Positions 26,164 through 35,111 of a stretch of 64,000 nt of DNA are shown in pieces; the first letter of the stretch is position 1; every line of letters begins with the position of its first letter. This DNA comes from Prochlorococcus sp. AG-436-C14 (lineage in GTDB: Bacteria > Cyanobacteriota > Cyanobacteriia > PCC-6307 > Cyanobiaceae), in contig QCPD01000006.1 in the NCBI GenBank assembly GCA_003209755.1, forward strand, positions 1 through 64,000. Reading direction: 5' to 3'. Below the pieces are notes generated by a model. That model did no database searches, had not been told where the DNA came from, and saw only the letters and a program-made list of their open reading frames with translations. A program made the translations under genes and the position numbers.

Positions 26164-27022
26164 GACATCCTTTGTCGCCATTCAAGATAGCTTGACTACC
26201 TAGTGGAAGTGATGCATTCCCACAACAGTGTCCAATGGGTAGATTCGAAACAATTGGGATATTAAGGTCTTTCGTTCTATCTTTGAAAATATCAAAAAGC
26301 TCAAACGTCTTTGTTTTGTCGACGTCCTTCTCATTATCAGAATATGTAAACGAGCCAAAACCTAGGCCAGATATCTGTTGTAGAACTCCAGCTAATCTCA
26401 AGTGAGTTAGCATTCTGTCAATTCTGTAGGGAGCTTCTCCAATGTCTTCGATGACTAAAATTGATTTTTTGAAGTTAGGTAGATGTTTAGTCCCAATTAA
26501 GTGAGTAAGTATAGTGAGGTTGCCAACTATCAGAGGCCCCTTTGAGATCCCGCCTCCCCATGGGTCTCCATAAATATCCGGTACACAATTGCCAAATAAA
26601 ATTGCTTTTAGCCTTTCTTTGCTCCAGTCTGGCTCAGAACCTAACGTTGTAATTAGTGGACCATGAACTCCGCCTTGAAATCCACCTGCAAGCCGTGCAA
26701 GAAGTATGGAAGTCAAGTCAGAAAAGCCAATCATCCAACCTTCTTTCCATGGTTGTCTTTTTTCTAGTAACCTTGCTGATCCCCACCCACCTCTAGCAAA
26801 AGCTAACAGAGGGTAATGGTTGTTTGGGTGTAATTCATTAAATCTAATTTCATCATTACCTGCTAAATAACCCCATGACCTATCTATTGCATCGATATGG
26901 TTGCATATTAATCCCCATTCCTGAAGGACTTTGATCCCAGAGTGAAGATCTTCTTTCTTGGTTATTGGCGAACTTGCTGCAACTATGTGGAAAAGATCGC
27001 CTCTCTTTATGGGCTCAGTCAT
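26147..27022 (-). CDS. S66-family LD-carboxypeptidase-like protein (LdcA)
   Basis: S66 peptidases release the terminal D-Ala from cytoplasmic muropeptides during peptidoglycan recycling. The sequence starts with [17 protein letters not shown], and the flavodoxin-like N-domain carries the [12 protein letters not shown] segment, where the nucleophile Ser lies (GFSD). The segment [12 protein letters not shown] precedes it. The C-terminal [21 protein letters not shown] carries the acidic catalytic partner. At 291 residues it fits. The promoter region lies between it and ubiA, only 25 bp upstream, so it is likely co-transcribed with ubiA. Confidence 0.85.
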   Translation of the reverse strand: MTEPIKRGDLFHIVAASSPITKKEDLHSGIKVLQEWGLICNHIDAIDRSWGYLAGNDEIRFNELHPNNHYPLLAFARGGWGSARLLEKRQPWKEGWMIGFSDLTSILLARLAGGFQGGVHGPLITTLGSEPDWSKERLKAILFGNCVPDIYGDPWGGGISKGPLIVGNLTILTHLIGTKHLPNFKKSILVIEDIGEAPYRIDRMLTHLRLAGVLQQISGLGFGSFTYSDNEKDVDKTKTFELFDIFKDRTKDLNIPIVSNLPIGHCCGNASLPLGSQAILNGDKGCLSLLK

Positions 27023-27047
27023 TTGTGAATCTTGCTAAGGACATTGC

Positions 27048-27938
27048 TTAAATAACCCTGCTCAAAATTATTCCAAGAAGTAAAAAAATCCCAAGTCTCA
27101 CTTGATTGCTGAAATGCAAACCTGAAGTCTTAATACCTTTCGATCTTGAACTTAATAAGAAAACCTCTTTTTGCATTCCTAAAGTAGTTATCAACCAAAA
27201 AGGCCAATATATTGCTCCTAAATTTGCTTTGAAAGCAGCAAGAGCTAGAAAAATACAGGTTAAAACATAGCAAAAAGAAACTGTTTTTATTGACTTTTCC
27301 CCGAGACTGATCGCACTACTCTTTAGACCAATTACTTTGTCTTCAATTTCATCTGCCATTGCATAAACAGTATCAAAGCCGAAAGTCCAAAAAATAGTTG
27401 CAAGCCAGCAATAAACCAACGTTGATCCTCCTGCTAAAGAAGATTCATTTGCTGCCCAGGGGATTAGGACTGAAAAACCCCAGCAAATAGAGAGAATAAG
27501 TTGGGGATATTTAAACCATCTTTTTGCTGAAGGATATAAAAGAATGAAAGGTAATGATAACGATGCAAGTAGAAGACATAAATTTCTACTTTCTACTGGG
27601 ATTGAAAGAACTATAAAAAGACTTAAAAATAACATTAAAATTAGTAGTATCCATGAAGCTTTTAGAGATACTTTGCCATTGGCCAATGGCCTCTCTTTTG
27701 TTCTTTTTACTTTCTTATCAAACTTTCTGTCCCAAATATCATTAGCGATACATCCGGCACCGCTTACAAATAATCCACCTAAAATTATTATTCCTAAAAT
27801 AAATAGAGAAGGAGGGGCTGTAGGAGTGAGCCAAAGAGACCAGCAAGCAGGGATGAGTAGTATCAACCTTCCGCTGGGTTTGTTCCATCTAAGAAGTTGC
27901 AAATAATATCCTATTTTTTGGGTAAGCAGATTATTCAC
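27048..27938 (-). CDS. ubiA: 4-hydroxybenzoate polyprenyltransferase UbiA-like
   Basis: This is a UbiA-superfamily membrane enzyme. The first Asp motif is NDIWDRKFDKKVKRTKERPL, near residue 65. The second Asp-rich motif is DTVYAMADEIEDKVIGLKSSA, near residue 190. There are about eight hydrophobic helices in 296 residues. In cyanobacteria the homologue prenylates 4-hydroxybenzoate with solanesyl diphosphate on the way to plastoquinone, which is family knowledge. It could also belong to another member of the superfamily, but the two motifs fit UbiA. The S66 peptidase gene follows 25 bp after its stop. Confidence 0.9.
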   Translation of the reverse strand: MNNLLTQKIGYYLQLLRWNKPSGRLILLIPACWSLWLTPTAPPSLFILGIIILGGLFVSGAGCIANDIWDRKFDKKVKRTKERPLANGKVSLKASWILLILMLFLSLFIVLSIPVESRNLCLLLASLSLPFILLYPSAKRWFKYPQLILSICWGFSVLIPWAANESSLAGGSTLVYCWLATIFWTFGFDTVYAMADEIEDKVIGLKSSAISLGEKSIKTVSFCYVLTCIFLALAAFKANLGAIYWPFWLITTLGMQKEVFLLSSRSKGIKTSGLHFSNQVRLGIFLLLGIILSRVI

Positions 27939-28023
27939 GAAAATTTAAATTGATAATGATTTATAAGGCCTTCTCAATGGGGTGCTGAGGGTGTCAGAGT
28001 ATTGAGGTTCAACCTACTTATTT

Positions 28024-29658
28024 ATGTTAGGTGACTCAATAAATAATTCTTCTGAAAGGAATTTTATTGAATTGGATCTTGGCGACAATCAAGATTCTGA
28101 ATTATGCCGTGTGGCAACAATTGATATTGGAACCAACTCAACTCATTTGTTGATTGCAAAGCTTGAGCGAAAATTAAATACTTTTAGTATTGAACTTGCA
28201 GAGAAATCGACAACACGATTAGGAGAAAGAGATCCTCAGACTGGAGAACTTACCTCCCTTGCTATGAATAGGGCTTTTTCAACATTAAAGAGGTTTAAGG
28301 ATTTATCAGAAAGTTATAAAGTTGAGAGTCTTATTATTGCCGCTACAAGTGCGGTTAGAGAAGCACCAAATGGGAAAATCTTTATTTCTGAAATAAAAAA
28401 GAAGATAGGTTTAGATGTCGAATTGATAAGCGGAGCAGAAGAAGCAAGATTGATCTATCTAGGTGTACTTTCAGGGATGCAATTTGGAAACAAACCTCAT
28501 CTTGTTCTAGATATTGGAGGAGGTTCGACAGAATTAGTCCTTGCTGATAGTTCTGAGGCACGAGCATTAACAAGTACAAAGATTGGAGCAGTAAGATTAC
28601 AAAGAGAATTTATTAAAAAAGATCCAATATCCTCTCAGGTTGAATTGTTTTTAAGGTCATTTATCAGAGGCTCTATGGAATCAGCAATTGATAAAGTATC
28701 TAAAAGAATTAAAGTAGGTGAAACGCCAGTTTTAGTCGCAACTAGTGGAACTGCCATGGCTATTGGTGCATTGATATGTAATAAAGAAAATCATATTCAA
28801 TCAAAATTACAAGGATATAAAATTCAAAAAAATAATTTGGATATAATTGTTAGTCAGTTAATAAAAATGACACCTTCCGAACGGAGTGAATTATCCTCAT
28901 TAAGTGAAAGAAGATCTGAGATTATTGTACCTGGGGCTTTGATTTTACAAACCATAATGAATATGGTTAATGTTAATGAAATTATTTTAAGTGAGAGAGC
29001 TCTTCGTGAAGGATTAGTTGTTGATTGGATGTGTAGAAATAACTATTTAAAAGATCAGTTGAGCTTTCAAGGATCAATAAGAGAAAGAACAGTTATTCAT
29101 CAATCGAAAAGATTTGGTGTTGATTCAAAACGATCAAAAAGGGTATCAGAATTTGCCCTTAGTTTTTATGATCAGACTAGGGGGGTTTTGCATAATGATA
29201 ATGATGAAGGTAGAGATCTTTTGTGGGCAGCAGCTAAACTTCATGCTTGTGGAAAACATATTAATATAAGTGCTTATCACAAGCATTCTTGGTATTTAAT
29301 TAAACATGGAGAGCTTTTAGGATATTCCCAAAGTGAGCATTTAATGGTCGCTGCTATCGCAAGGTATCACAGGAAAAGTTTTCCCAAAAAAAGACATGAA
29401 TCTTGGCAACTATTGGTTGACGAAAGTCACAGAAGATTGGTTGCAGACATGTCTTTAATCCTTCGACTCTCATGCTCTTTGGATAGAAGACCTGAACCTT
29501 TGATATCAAAGATAGTTGTTGAAGCTAATAATAAAAAAGTTAATATAGAGCTAATTCCTAATGAATTAGGCCAAAATTTAGATCTTGAGAAATGGAGCTT
29601 GTCTAAGACAATTTTACTAATTAAGAAAATTAAGGATGTTGATATAAATATACTTTAA
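28024..29658 (+). CDS. ppx: Exopolyphosphatase/guanosine pentaphosphatase (Ppx/GppA) family
   Basis: The N-terminal half is an ASKHA-fold phosphatase with the phosphate-binding strand ATIDIGTNSTHLLIAKL near residue 35 and the second loop LDIGGGSTELVL near residue 162. A further glycine-rich motif is ATSGTAMAIGA near residue 240. The C-terminal half (from about 330) resembles an HD-type domain with AAKLHACGKHI and HHSWYLIKHGELLGYS-like (HSWYLIKHGELLG) segments. The 544 residues fit the two-domain Ppx. It would degrade polyphosphate or pppGpp. Its 3' end overlaps the convergent HTH gene by 4 bp. Confidence 0.93.
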   Translation: MLGDSINNSSERNFIELDLGDNQDSELCRVATIDIGTNSTHLLIAKLERKLNTFSIELAEKSTTRLGERDPQTGELTSLAMNRAFSTLKRFKDLSESYKVESLIIAATSAVREAPNGKIFISEIKKKIGLDVELISGAEEARLIYLGVLSGMQFGNKPHLVLDIGGGSTELVLADSSEARALTSTKIGAVRLQREFIKKDPISSQVELFLRSFIRGSMESAIDKVSKRIKVGETPVLVATSGTAMAIGALICNKENHIQSKLQGYKIQKNNLDIIVSQLIKMTPSERSELSSLSERRSEIIVPGALILQTIMNMVNVNEIILSERALREGLVVDWMCRNNYLKDQLSFQGSIRERTVIHQSKRFGVDSKRSKRVSEFALSFYDQTRGVLHNDNDEGRDLLWAAAKLHACGKHINISAYHKHSWYLIKHGELLGYSQSEHLMVAAIARYHRKSFPKKRHESWQLLVDESHRRLVADMSLILRLSCSLDRRPEPLISKIVVEANNKKVNIELIPNELGQNLDLEKWSLSKTILLIKKIKDVDINIL

Positions 29659-30152
29659 GAAGATATCTTTTTGTCTAATAAAAAGATATCACTTCGCTGC
29701 GGATTAATCGAATCATCTTGCAATTTTTGAATATATTTTAATAGGATAATTGAAGTAACTAATCCTAAAGCACCCGATAAGATTACCATACTAAATGGAT
29801 TGAGATTTCTTTTCTTTCTAGTATTTTTTTTCTTGATCACGGGACTAGGTTTAGGCTCATTATTTTTCTTTTCATTAAGTTCTTCAAGGATAAAACTTGT
29901 ATCTAAGTTTAACTTCTCGGCTATTCTTCGAACCATTGCTCTAATAAAAACTTTTTCAGGAAGTGCGCTTTCATCTCCTGATTCAAGAGCAATTAATTGT
30001 TCTTTACCAATTCTGAGTGAGGATGATAGATCCTCTACTGAAAGATTTCTGCCTTGTCGGGCTTCTCTGAGAAACTCACCAACAGTTTGTAAAGTAGATT
30101 TTTTGTTTGCGATATAATTATTATCGCTTTTTATTCCTTCACTTTTTTCCAA
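29655..30152 (-). CDS. RodZ-like helix-turn-helix membrane protein (short)
   Basis: The protein has an HTH_25 domain (GEFLREARQGRNLSVEDLSSS, then LRIGKEQLIALESGDESALP, then FIRAMVRRIAEKLNLDT) at residues about 25-95. A Lys/Pro-rich linker follows, then one membrane helix near residues 118-138 (FSMVILSGALGLVTSIILLKY). Only about 25 residues follow the helix, so the periplasmic beta domain of classical RodZ is missing. RodZ links the MreB cytoskeleton to the membrane. This short form may be a family variant common in picocyanobacteria, or a separate membrane-anchored regulator. It is convergent with and overlaps ppx by 4 bp. Confidence 0.7.
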   Translation of the reverse strand: MEKSEGIKSDNNYIANKKSTLQTVGEFLREARQGRNLSVEDLSSSLRIGKEQLIALESGDESALPEKVFIRAMVRRIAEKLNLDTSFILEELNEKKNNEPKPSPVIKKKNTRKKRNLNPFSMVILSGALGLVTSIILLKYIQKLQDDSINPQRSDIFLLDKKISS

Positions 30153-30269
30153 TTAAAAACCTTTGGGTTATTAAGTTCATTCTAGAGGCTCTGTAAAGTC
30201 GTTTGTCTCTAAAAGATAATTTATCTCAAGCTTAGATGATTGTTAAAATAAATTCCTAATTTTTTCTCT

Positions 30270-31022
30270 TTAACTCGACCTAAATAAATGCGTGTGACTA
30301 GGACTATAAAGCTTTGATCGATTTTTCCCGATCTTTAATGTTGGACTAATTATATATATTGTTGTTCTGATTAAATTTTGCTCTTTTGATGTTCTCGCCA
30401 TCTCACTCAAAGGTATAACTTTTATCCATTCGTCTGGCCAAGTTAGTCTATATGCAATTGCTACAGGAGTATTAGCAGGATAGTGCTTTATAAGTATGGA
30501 TTGCACTTCTTCCACATGCCTTGCACTTAGGTAAAGACATAAAGAAGATTGAATAGATGCAAGCTTTTGAAGGCTTTCTTTCTCTGGTTTGCCTGTCCTG
30601 CCATCAGCTCTGCTAAGTATTATTGTTTGAGTTAAATTTGGAATTGTTAGTTCGAATCCTAAAGTAGCTGCTGTTGCTTGATAGGCACTTATTCCAGGTA
30701 CTACTTCTACCTCAATTCCTTCATCATTTAATCTGCATATTTGTTCTGATATGGCTCCATATAAGCAAGGATCACCATCATGTAGACGAACAATTTTTTT
30801 ACCTTCCTTGTGCCTTTTAATTAAGATGAAAAGGATCTCTTCTAGAGTTAATGAACTTGTTTTTATCTTTTCACAATCTTCTTTAACAAGTTTTGTTATT
30901 TGTATAGGGATGAGAGAGTCTGTCCAAACAAGAACATCAGCTTTTTTTAATCTTTGTTGAGCTCTTATTGTCATTAAATCTAAAGCGCCTGGACCTGCCC
31001 CTACAATTGAAATCGGATTCAT
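30270..31022 (-). CDS. cobM: Precorrin-4 C11-methyltransferase CobM
   Basis: CobM is a SAM-dependent tetrapyrrole methyltransferase of cobamide synthesis. The family N-terminus [20 protein letters not shown] binds SAM. The [15 protein letters not shown] segment near residue 80 and [15 protein letters not shown] near residue 105 are CobM-type. Its 250 residues fit. The start overlaps the stop of lgt by 4 bp (31019-31022), so it is the last gene of petC-petA-lgt-cobM. Placement of a cobamide gene behind cytochrome b6f genes is unexplained. A rival reading is CobJ/CbiF, but the order of motifs favours CobM/CbiF. Confidence 0.9.
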   Translation of the reverse strand: MNPISIVGAGPGALDLMTIRAQQRLKKADVLVWTDSLIPIQITKLVKEDCEKIKTSSLTLEEILFILIKRHKEGKKIVRLHDGDPCLYGAISEQICRLNDEGIEVEVVPGISAYQATAATLGFELTIPNLTQTIILSRADGRTGKPEKESLQKLASIQSSLCLYLSARHVEEVQSILIKHYPANTPVAIAYRLTWPDEWIKVIPLSEMARTSKEQNLIRTTIYIISPTLKIGKNRSKLYSPSHTHLFRSS

Positions 31023-31933
31023 TGATTTCTCCCGTTAATTAATGAAGGATCGGGGAGTGCTTTATTAGAAATATAAATTCTCCATATTCCTAATAAACCT
31101 GCACTAATTAAAAACAAGCTAATTAGTTGAGCTATACGTAGACCTCCCTCACAAAAAGGTGGAACCCCACCCAAGCAGAGAGGATCTGTTCTTAGTGCCT
31201 CTATCCAAAATCTACCTAGGCTGTAAGTGATTAAATAGATGCAACTTAAGCTGCCGGAGGGGAGCTTAAGTGCTCTTCTATTCGCCTTTTTAACAAGAAA
31301 AATCAGTATGCCAAAAACTAAAATATTCCAAACTGATTCATAAAGAAAGGTAGGGTGAAAATAATCTTGTGTTGAGAATATTTCTGGTCTAAATCTATAA
31401 GGTATAAATAATTTCCAGGGTAAGTTTGTAGGTATTCCAAAAGCTTCATTATTAAAAAAATTCCCCCATCTACCTATTGCTTGGCCTAGAGCAACTGAGG
31501 GGACTAAAACATCAATAACATCCCAAAAAGGTTCTTTTCTCCAGCGGCAAAAAAATATAATAGATAATGTTCCCATTATTAGTGCCCCATGAATTGCAAT
31601 TCCTCCTCCCCAAATTTCTATCGCACTGGGAATAGGAAAATTTAAGTTCAGGAAACTAATAGAACTCCAGAAATTTTTACCAGTGTAGTTTCTCCATTCA
31701 AATGCAACATAATAAATTCTTGCACCAATCACAGATGCCAAAACTAAAATAGGAAGTAAATCGTTAATAAGGCTTTTTTTTAATCCTTTTTTTGACGCTA
31801 ATTCACCTGATAAATTGAAACCTATTAAAACTGAAATAGCTATTAGTAATCCATACCATCTTAATGAAAAAGGCCCCAGTTGAAACAACTCAGGCCCAGG
31901 TGATCTAAGCGCTAAAAAAATATCTTCCATCAA
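31019..31933 (-). CDS. lgt: Prolipoprotein diacylglyceryl transferase Lgt
   Basis: Lgt transfers diacylglycerol from phosphatidylglycerol to the lipobox Cys of prolipoproteins in the plasma membrane. The hallmark [13 protein letters not shown] lies near residue 150. The [15 protein letters not shown] segment appears early and [19 protein letters not shown] late. About seven hydrophobic segments are visible in 304 residues. It starts 10 bp after the petA stop and overlaps cobM by 4 bp. Candidate substrates in the window are the lipobox proteins at 10231 and 12620. Confidence 0.95.
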   Translation of the reverse strand: MMEDIFLALRSPGPELFQLGPFSLRWYGLLIAISVLIGFNLSGELASKKGLKKSLINDLLPILVLASVIGARIYYVAFEWRNYTGKNFWSSISFLNLNFPIPSAIEIWGGGIAIHGALIMGTLSIIFFCRWRKEPFWDVIDVLVPSVALGQAIGRWGNFFNNEAFGIPTNLPWKLFIPYRFRPEIFSTQDYFHPTFLYESVWNILVFGILIFLVKKANRRALKLPSGSLSCIYLITYSLGRFWIEALRTDPLCLGGVPPFCEGGLRIAQLISLFLISAGLLGIWRIYISNKALPDPSLINGRNQ

Positions 31934-31943
31934 TTATTTGAAT

Positions 31944-32912
31944 TTATATTCCTTCAGCAGCTTGAACCTTTTCGACTTGTTTCTTTTTAAGAACCAGCAT
32001 TATTTGAGATAAACCAACTCCTATAAAGAAAATTATCATTCCAATAACTCGCGCCTTACTTTGTAAAACTATTTCTTTGTCAAGCTGACCAAAACCTCCA
32101 ACATTAGGGTCTTCAGTTAATTTTGCACCTTTCTCGATAGTTTCACCTTCTTTTACTAGTAATGAAGTCCCTGCAGGAATATTTTCAGCAAAACTTTCTC
32201 CTTCTTCATTATTTAGATTTATAATTTGCGTTCCATCTTCATTTGTTTCGATTGAGATTATTGTTCCAGAATTTGTTGCTGTAAACAAATTATTATTGCT
32301 CTTTTCACCAGTTGGGTAAACCTGACCTCTGCCTCTATTACCTCCTATATGAATTGAATACTTTCCAAAGTTAATATTTTTGTCTTTTGTGGGGTCAGGG
32401 GAGAGTACAGGGAACACAATCTCTCTATTTTGATCCCCTGGTAAAGGCCCTACTAAAATAATATTTTCTTGTTCCTCACTGTATTGAGTGAAGTAAACAC
32501 CTTGTGTCTCCTCTTTTATTTCTTCAGTCCATCTATCTTGAGGAGCAAGTTTAAACCCATCTGGAAGCATTACAACTGCTCCAACTTGGAGAGGAACTTT
32601 GCTTCCATCTGCACCAATTTCTTGAAGATCCTTTTTATAGGGTATTTCTACGACAGTTTTGAAAACACTATCAGCTGCAACTGACTGAGGGACTTCAGCT
32701 CTTGTTGGCATACTTGCAACGTGGCAATTAGCACAAACAATTTTCCCAGTTGCCTCTCTAGGATTTTCGAATTTTTGTTGAGCCCAAAAGGGGTATGCCC
32801 AGCTTGGTTGAGGGATAAGGAATATTGAAAATCCAAGAATAAATGAACAAAGGAAAATTTTTAATGATTTATGCATTAGTTTTTTTTTGGTGTGCAAGTT
32901 TTTTTTGTTCAT
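31944..32912 (-). CDS. petA: Cytochrome f PetA
   Basis: Cytochrome f is the c-type heme subunit of cytochrome b6f, exposed to the thylakoid lumen. A signal peptide ends near SWA, followed by the mature YPFWAQQKF, whose N-terminal Tyr is the sixth heme ligand. The heme attachment motif CANCH follows about 24 residues later. A single C-terminal membrane helix ([20 protein letters not shown]) ends the protein. ATG at 32910-32912 has GGGGGTGAT upstream and is preferred. An internal Met at 32876 would shorten the signal. It follows petC by 7 bp. Confidence 0.96.
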   Translation of the reverse strand: MNKKNLHTKKKLMHKSLKIFLCSFILGFSIFLIPQPSWAYPFWAQQKFENPREATGKIVCANCHVASMPTRAEVPQSVAADSVFKTVVEIPYKKDLQEIGADGSKVPLQVGAVVMLPDGFKLAPQDRWTEEIKEETQGVYFTQYSEEQENIILVGPLPGDQNREIVFPVLSPDPTKDKNINFGKYSIHIGGNRGRGQVYPTGEKSNNNLFTATNSGTIISIETNEDGTQIINLNNEEGESFAENIPAGTSLLVKEGETIEKGAKLTEDPNVGGFGQLDKEIVLQSKARVIGMIIFFIGVGLSQIMLVLKKKQVEKVQAAEGI

Positions 32913-32919
32913 TTTTTAA

Positions 32920-33456
32920 TCACCCCCACCAAGGAGCGTTTCCAGTTCTGAAATCAGTTTCTGTCCATTGACTCACTAGAACCTGATCGTCTTCTACTGA
33001 TACATGAGCGATTGCTAATGATAAAGGAGCTGGCCCACGAACTACTTTCCCTGTTGAGTCGTATTGACTTCCATGGCAAGGACACATGTACTTGTTTGCT
33101 CCACTATTCCATGGAACTACGCAACCAAGGTGAGTACAAATAGCGTTAATTCCATAACTAGTGATTGCATCCTCACCTTCAACTATTAGATAGGTAGGGT
33201 CACCTTTAAGTCCTTGAACTAAGCTTCTGTCACCAACGGGATGAGTAGATAGCCAGGTACTTGCCTTGACTGGATTTCCCAGCTCATCTTTAGCATTTGT
33301 TCCGCCTCCACCTCCTCCTGCTCTATAGGGGGTGAAATATTGGGCTACTGGGTATAACGCTCCTAAGGCAACTCCTGTAACGGTTCCAAAGGTTAGCAAG
33401 TTCATAAACTGCCTTCTGCCCATTGAGGGCACATCTGCAGCATTCATTTGTGTCAT
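32920..33456 (-). CDS. petC: Rieske iron-sulfur protein PetC
   Basis: PetC carries the 2Fe-2S Rieske cluster of cytochrome b6f. The cluster ligands are in CTHLGC and CPCHGS. The N-terminus has a twin-arginine motif [12 protein letters not shown] followed by one membrane anchor, the usual uncleaved Tat signal. A Gly-rich flexible hinge (GGGGGG) follows at about residue 48. Its 178 residues are normal. It leads petC-petA-lgt-cobM. TatC, which is needed for its export, lies about 400 bp away at 33867-34592. Confidence 0.97.
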   Translation of the reverse strand: MTQMNAADVPSMGRRQFMNLLTFGTVTGVALGALYPVAQYFTPYRAGGGGGGTNAKDELGNPVKASTWLSTHPVGDRSLVQGLKGDPTYLIVEGEDAITSYGINAICTHLGCVVPWNSGANKYMCPCHGSQYDSTGKVVRGPAPLSLAIAHVSVEDDQVLVSQWTETDFRTGNAPWWG

Positions 33457-33538
33457 TACAGATGTTCACCTGGATTAAGATACTAGACCAGAATGGTCAC
33501 CAAAAGGTTATTAATCTCTGCCAAGACTGGCTTTTGAC

Positions 33539-33901
33539 ATGAGTTTTAAATCTAATGAGTCAAATCCTGGTAGCTTTTCTTCTTCAATTCCATTGGAAGT
33601 AGACGAGGTAGTGGGATGCTTAAGAAGACGATGGGGCGTCACATATGATTTGAAATTGTTAATCAAAAGAGACAGAATTTATTTACAAATGATGTGGGGT
33701 TTTTTAGAACAACAATCTTTCCCTTTGGATGAAGAGACCTATAGAGAAAATTTGAATCGAACCTTAGAAATTATTAACCGAGCGGGCCAATCGGATTTTG
33801 TAAGAAACTGGTTGAAAAATGTACAGGCAAAGCCAAGACTTGGCAGAGCAATAACTTTGCCTTTGCCTATGGATCAAAGGATGTCAGAATTTGTTCTTTA
33901 A
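33539..33901 (+). CDS. DUF3067-family protein
   Basis: This 120-residue soluble protein has a disordered Ser-rich start (residues 1-16). A compact domain follows (VVGCLRRRWGVTYDLKLLIK, then YLQMMWGFLEQQSFPLDEETY). The C-terminus ends QRMSEFVL. It resembles the DUF3067 family, conserved in cyanobacteria and plastid-bearing eukaryotes, whose function I do not know. It is divergent from petC (82 bp gap) and its 3' end overlaps tatC by 35 bp. Its place between petC and tatC suggests, by context only, a role around cytochrome b6f or thylakoid export. Confidence 0.8.
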   Translation: MSFKSNESNPGSFSSSIPLEVDEVVGCLRRRWGVTYDLKLLIKRDRIYLQMMWGFLEQQSFPLDEETYRENLNRTLEIINRAGQSDFVRNWLKNVQAKPRLGRAITLPLPMDQRMSEFVL

Positions 33902-34592
33902 AGTTACTTGTTAGGGCAACTAATCCAACTCCAAGAAGAAATAAAAAAGTTATGGATGTTGATAGAAGAAGCATAGTTATGGGGTCTGTAGATGGAGTTA
34001 AAACAGCTCCCGCAATTGCTGAAGCCATTATGACCAATCTCCATGCAGAAAGCATCTTCTGCCATGTAATAATTTCAAAAAAACCTAGAATTAATTGAAG
34101 GATTGGTAATTGAAAAGCTAAGCCGGTAGAAAGCATAAGTAAAAGAACGAAATCTAAATATTTTTCGATCGACCAAAGTGGCTCAACTACATCGGCGCCA
34201 TAACTTATGAGAAACCCTAAAGCTGCAGGAATCAAAGCCTTCCATGCAAAGAAAATTCCTAAGAAAAATAAAATTGCTGAACCTCCAACTGAGGGAGCAA
34301 TCAAGAGCTTCTCTTTTTTAGTTAGACCTGGAAGGATAAACTTTAAAAATTGGTAAATTATAAATGGGAGTGAAATAGTAAGCCCCCCATAACCTGCAAC
34401 TTTGATTGAAGTAAATAAAAATTCACCAGGCGCTACTTGTAAAAATTGTATTTTTCCTGCTGGCATTTCTAATGCTTGTACAAGCTTCCTAACAAACAGC
34501 AAGCAAAAACCAGATGAGATAAGAATTGCAATAAGACTCTTTAATACTCTTTGTCGAAGCTCTTCAAGATGATCAAGTAGCGGCATCTCCAA
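33867..34592 (-). CDS. tatC: Twin-arginine translocase subunit TatC
   Basis: TatC is the receptor for folded twin-arginine substrates in the thylakoid and plasma membrane. The family start MPLLDHLEELRQRVLKSL is present near the N-terminus, and six hydrophobic segments follow in 241 residues. The called start is TTG at 34590-34592; an ATG at 34584-34586 is equally likely. In the same frame the sequence stays open for roughly 30 codons further upstream but contains no ATG, GTG or TTG, so a longer N-terminus is not supported. The gene is convergent with DUF3067 (35 bp overlap). Confidence 0.93.
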   Translation of the reverse strand: MEMPLLDHLEELRQRVLKSLIAILISSGFCLLFVRKLVQALEMPAGKIQFLQVAPGEFLFTSIKVAGYGGLTISLPFIIYQFLKFILPGLTKKEKLLIAPSVGGSAILFFLGIFFAWKALIPAALGFLISYGADVVEPLWSIEKYLDFVLLLMLSTGLAFQLPILQLILGFFEIITWQKMLSAWRLVIMASAIAGAVLTPSTDPITMLLLSTSITFLFLLGVGLVALTSNFKEQILTSFDP

Positions 34593-34814
34593 GGATTGTG
34601 ATGCAGCAACTGAGCTAGCTCTTTCCCTTATCCTGATTGGAGGTGGAGCTTTAAAAGTATTTTCTTTTGGATTTGGGCTGGCCAGATTAGTTTAAATTAA
34701 TGATTTTATTTTAGTAGATAAAAGAATTTGTAAGTGAGGTTCTATTTGATTTACAAATTTTAGGTATAGTTATATATAAATTACTTATTTCGCTAAATAT
34801 TGATAATTAGATTT

Positions 34815-35111
34815 CTAATTATTTTTTGTTGGGTCAGGCAAAATGAAAGGAGGACAATCATTTAGTGAAGATTCTCCATAATTAGCATATTCTTTGTAAC
34901 CTCCCATTTTTCCGTTGGTTTTCATTAAAGCGCTTGTAAATGCTAACAAAAGAAAGACTGTGGGAGCACCAATGATTAAAGCTGCACCAAATAAATATCC
35001 AATTAAAAACTCCGGAAAAGTATGATTTCCAAGAAACTCATGAGTGCCTAGAAAAAAGTCAATCATTTTAAACTTGTCAATTGAAGTTGATAGTAAGTCA
35101 TAGAAGTTCAT
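34815..35111 (-). CDS. Small membrane protein, unknown (coupled to NFACT gene)
   Basis: I do not recognise this 98-residue protein. A soluble N-terminus leads to one strong hydrophobic segment at residues 38-62 (LIGYLFGAALIIGAPTVFLL), followed by KTNGKMGGYKEYANYGE and a proline-rich end. Its ATG (35109-35111) overlaps the TGA of the NFACT gene in an ATGA junction, which supports this start and suggests coupled translation. An internal Met at residue 16 could be an alternative. The following gap (34593-34814, 222 bp) before tatC contains no gene that I can see. Confidence 0.7.
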   Translation of the reverse strand: MNFYDLLSTSIDKFKMIDFFLGTHEFLGNHTFPEFLIGYLFGAALIIGAPTVFLLLAFTSALMKTNGKMGGYKEYANYGESSLNDCPPFILPDPTKNN

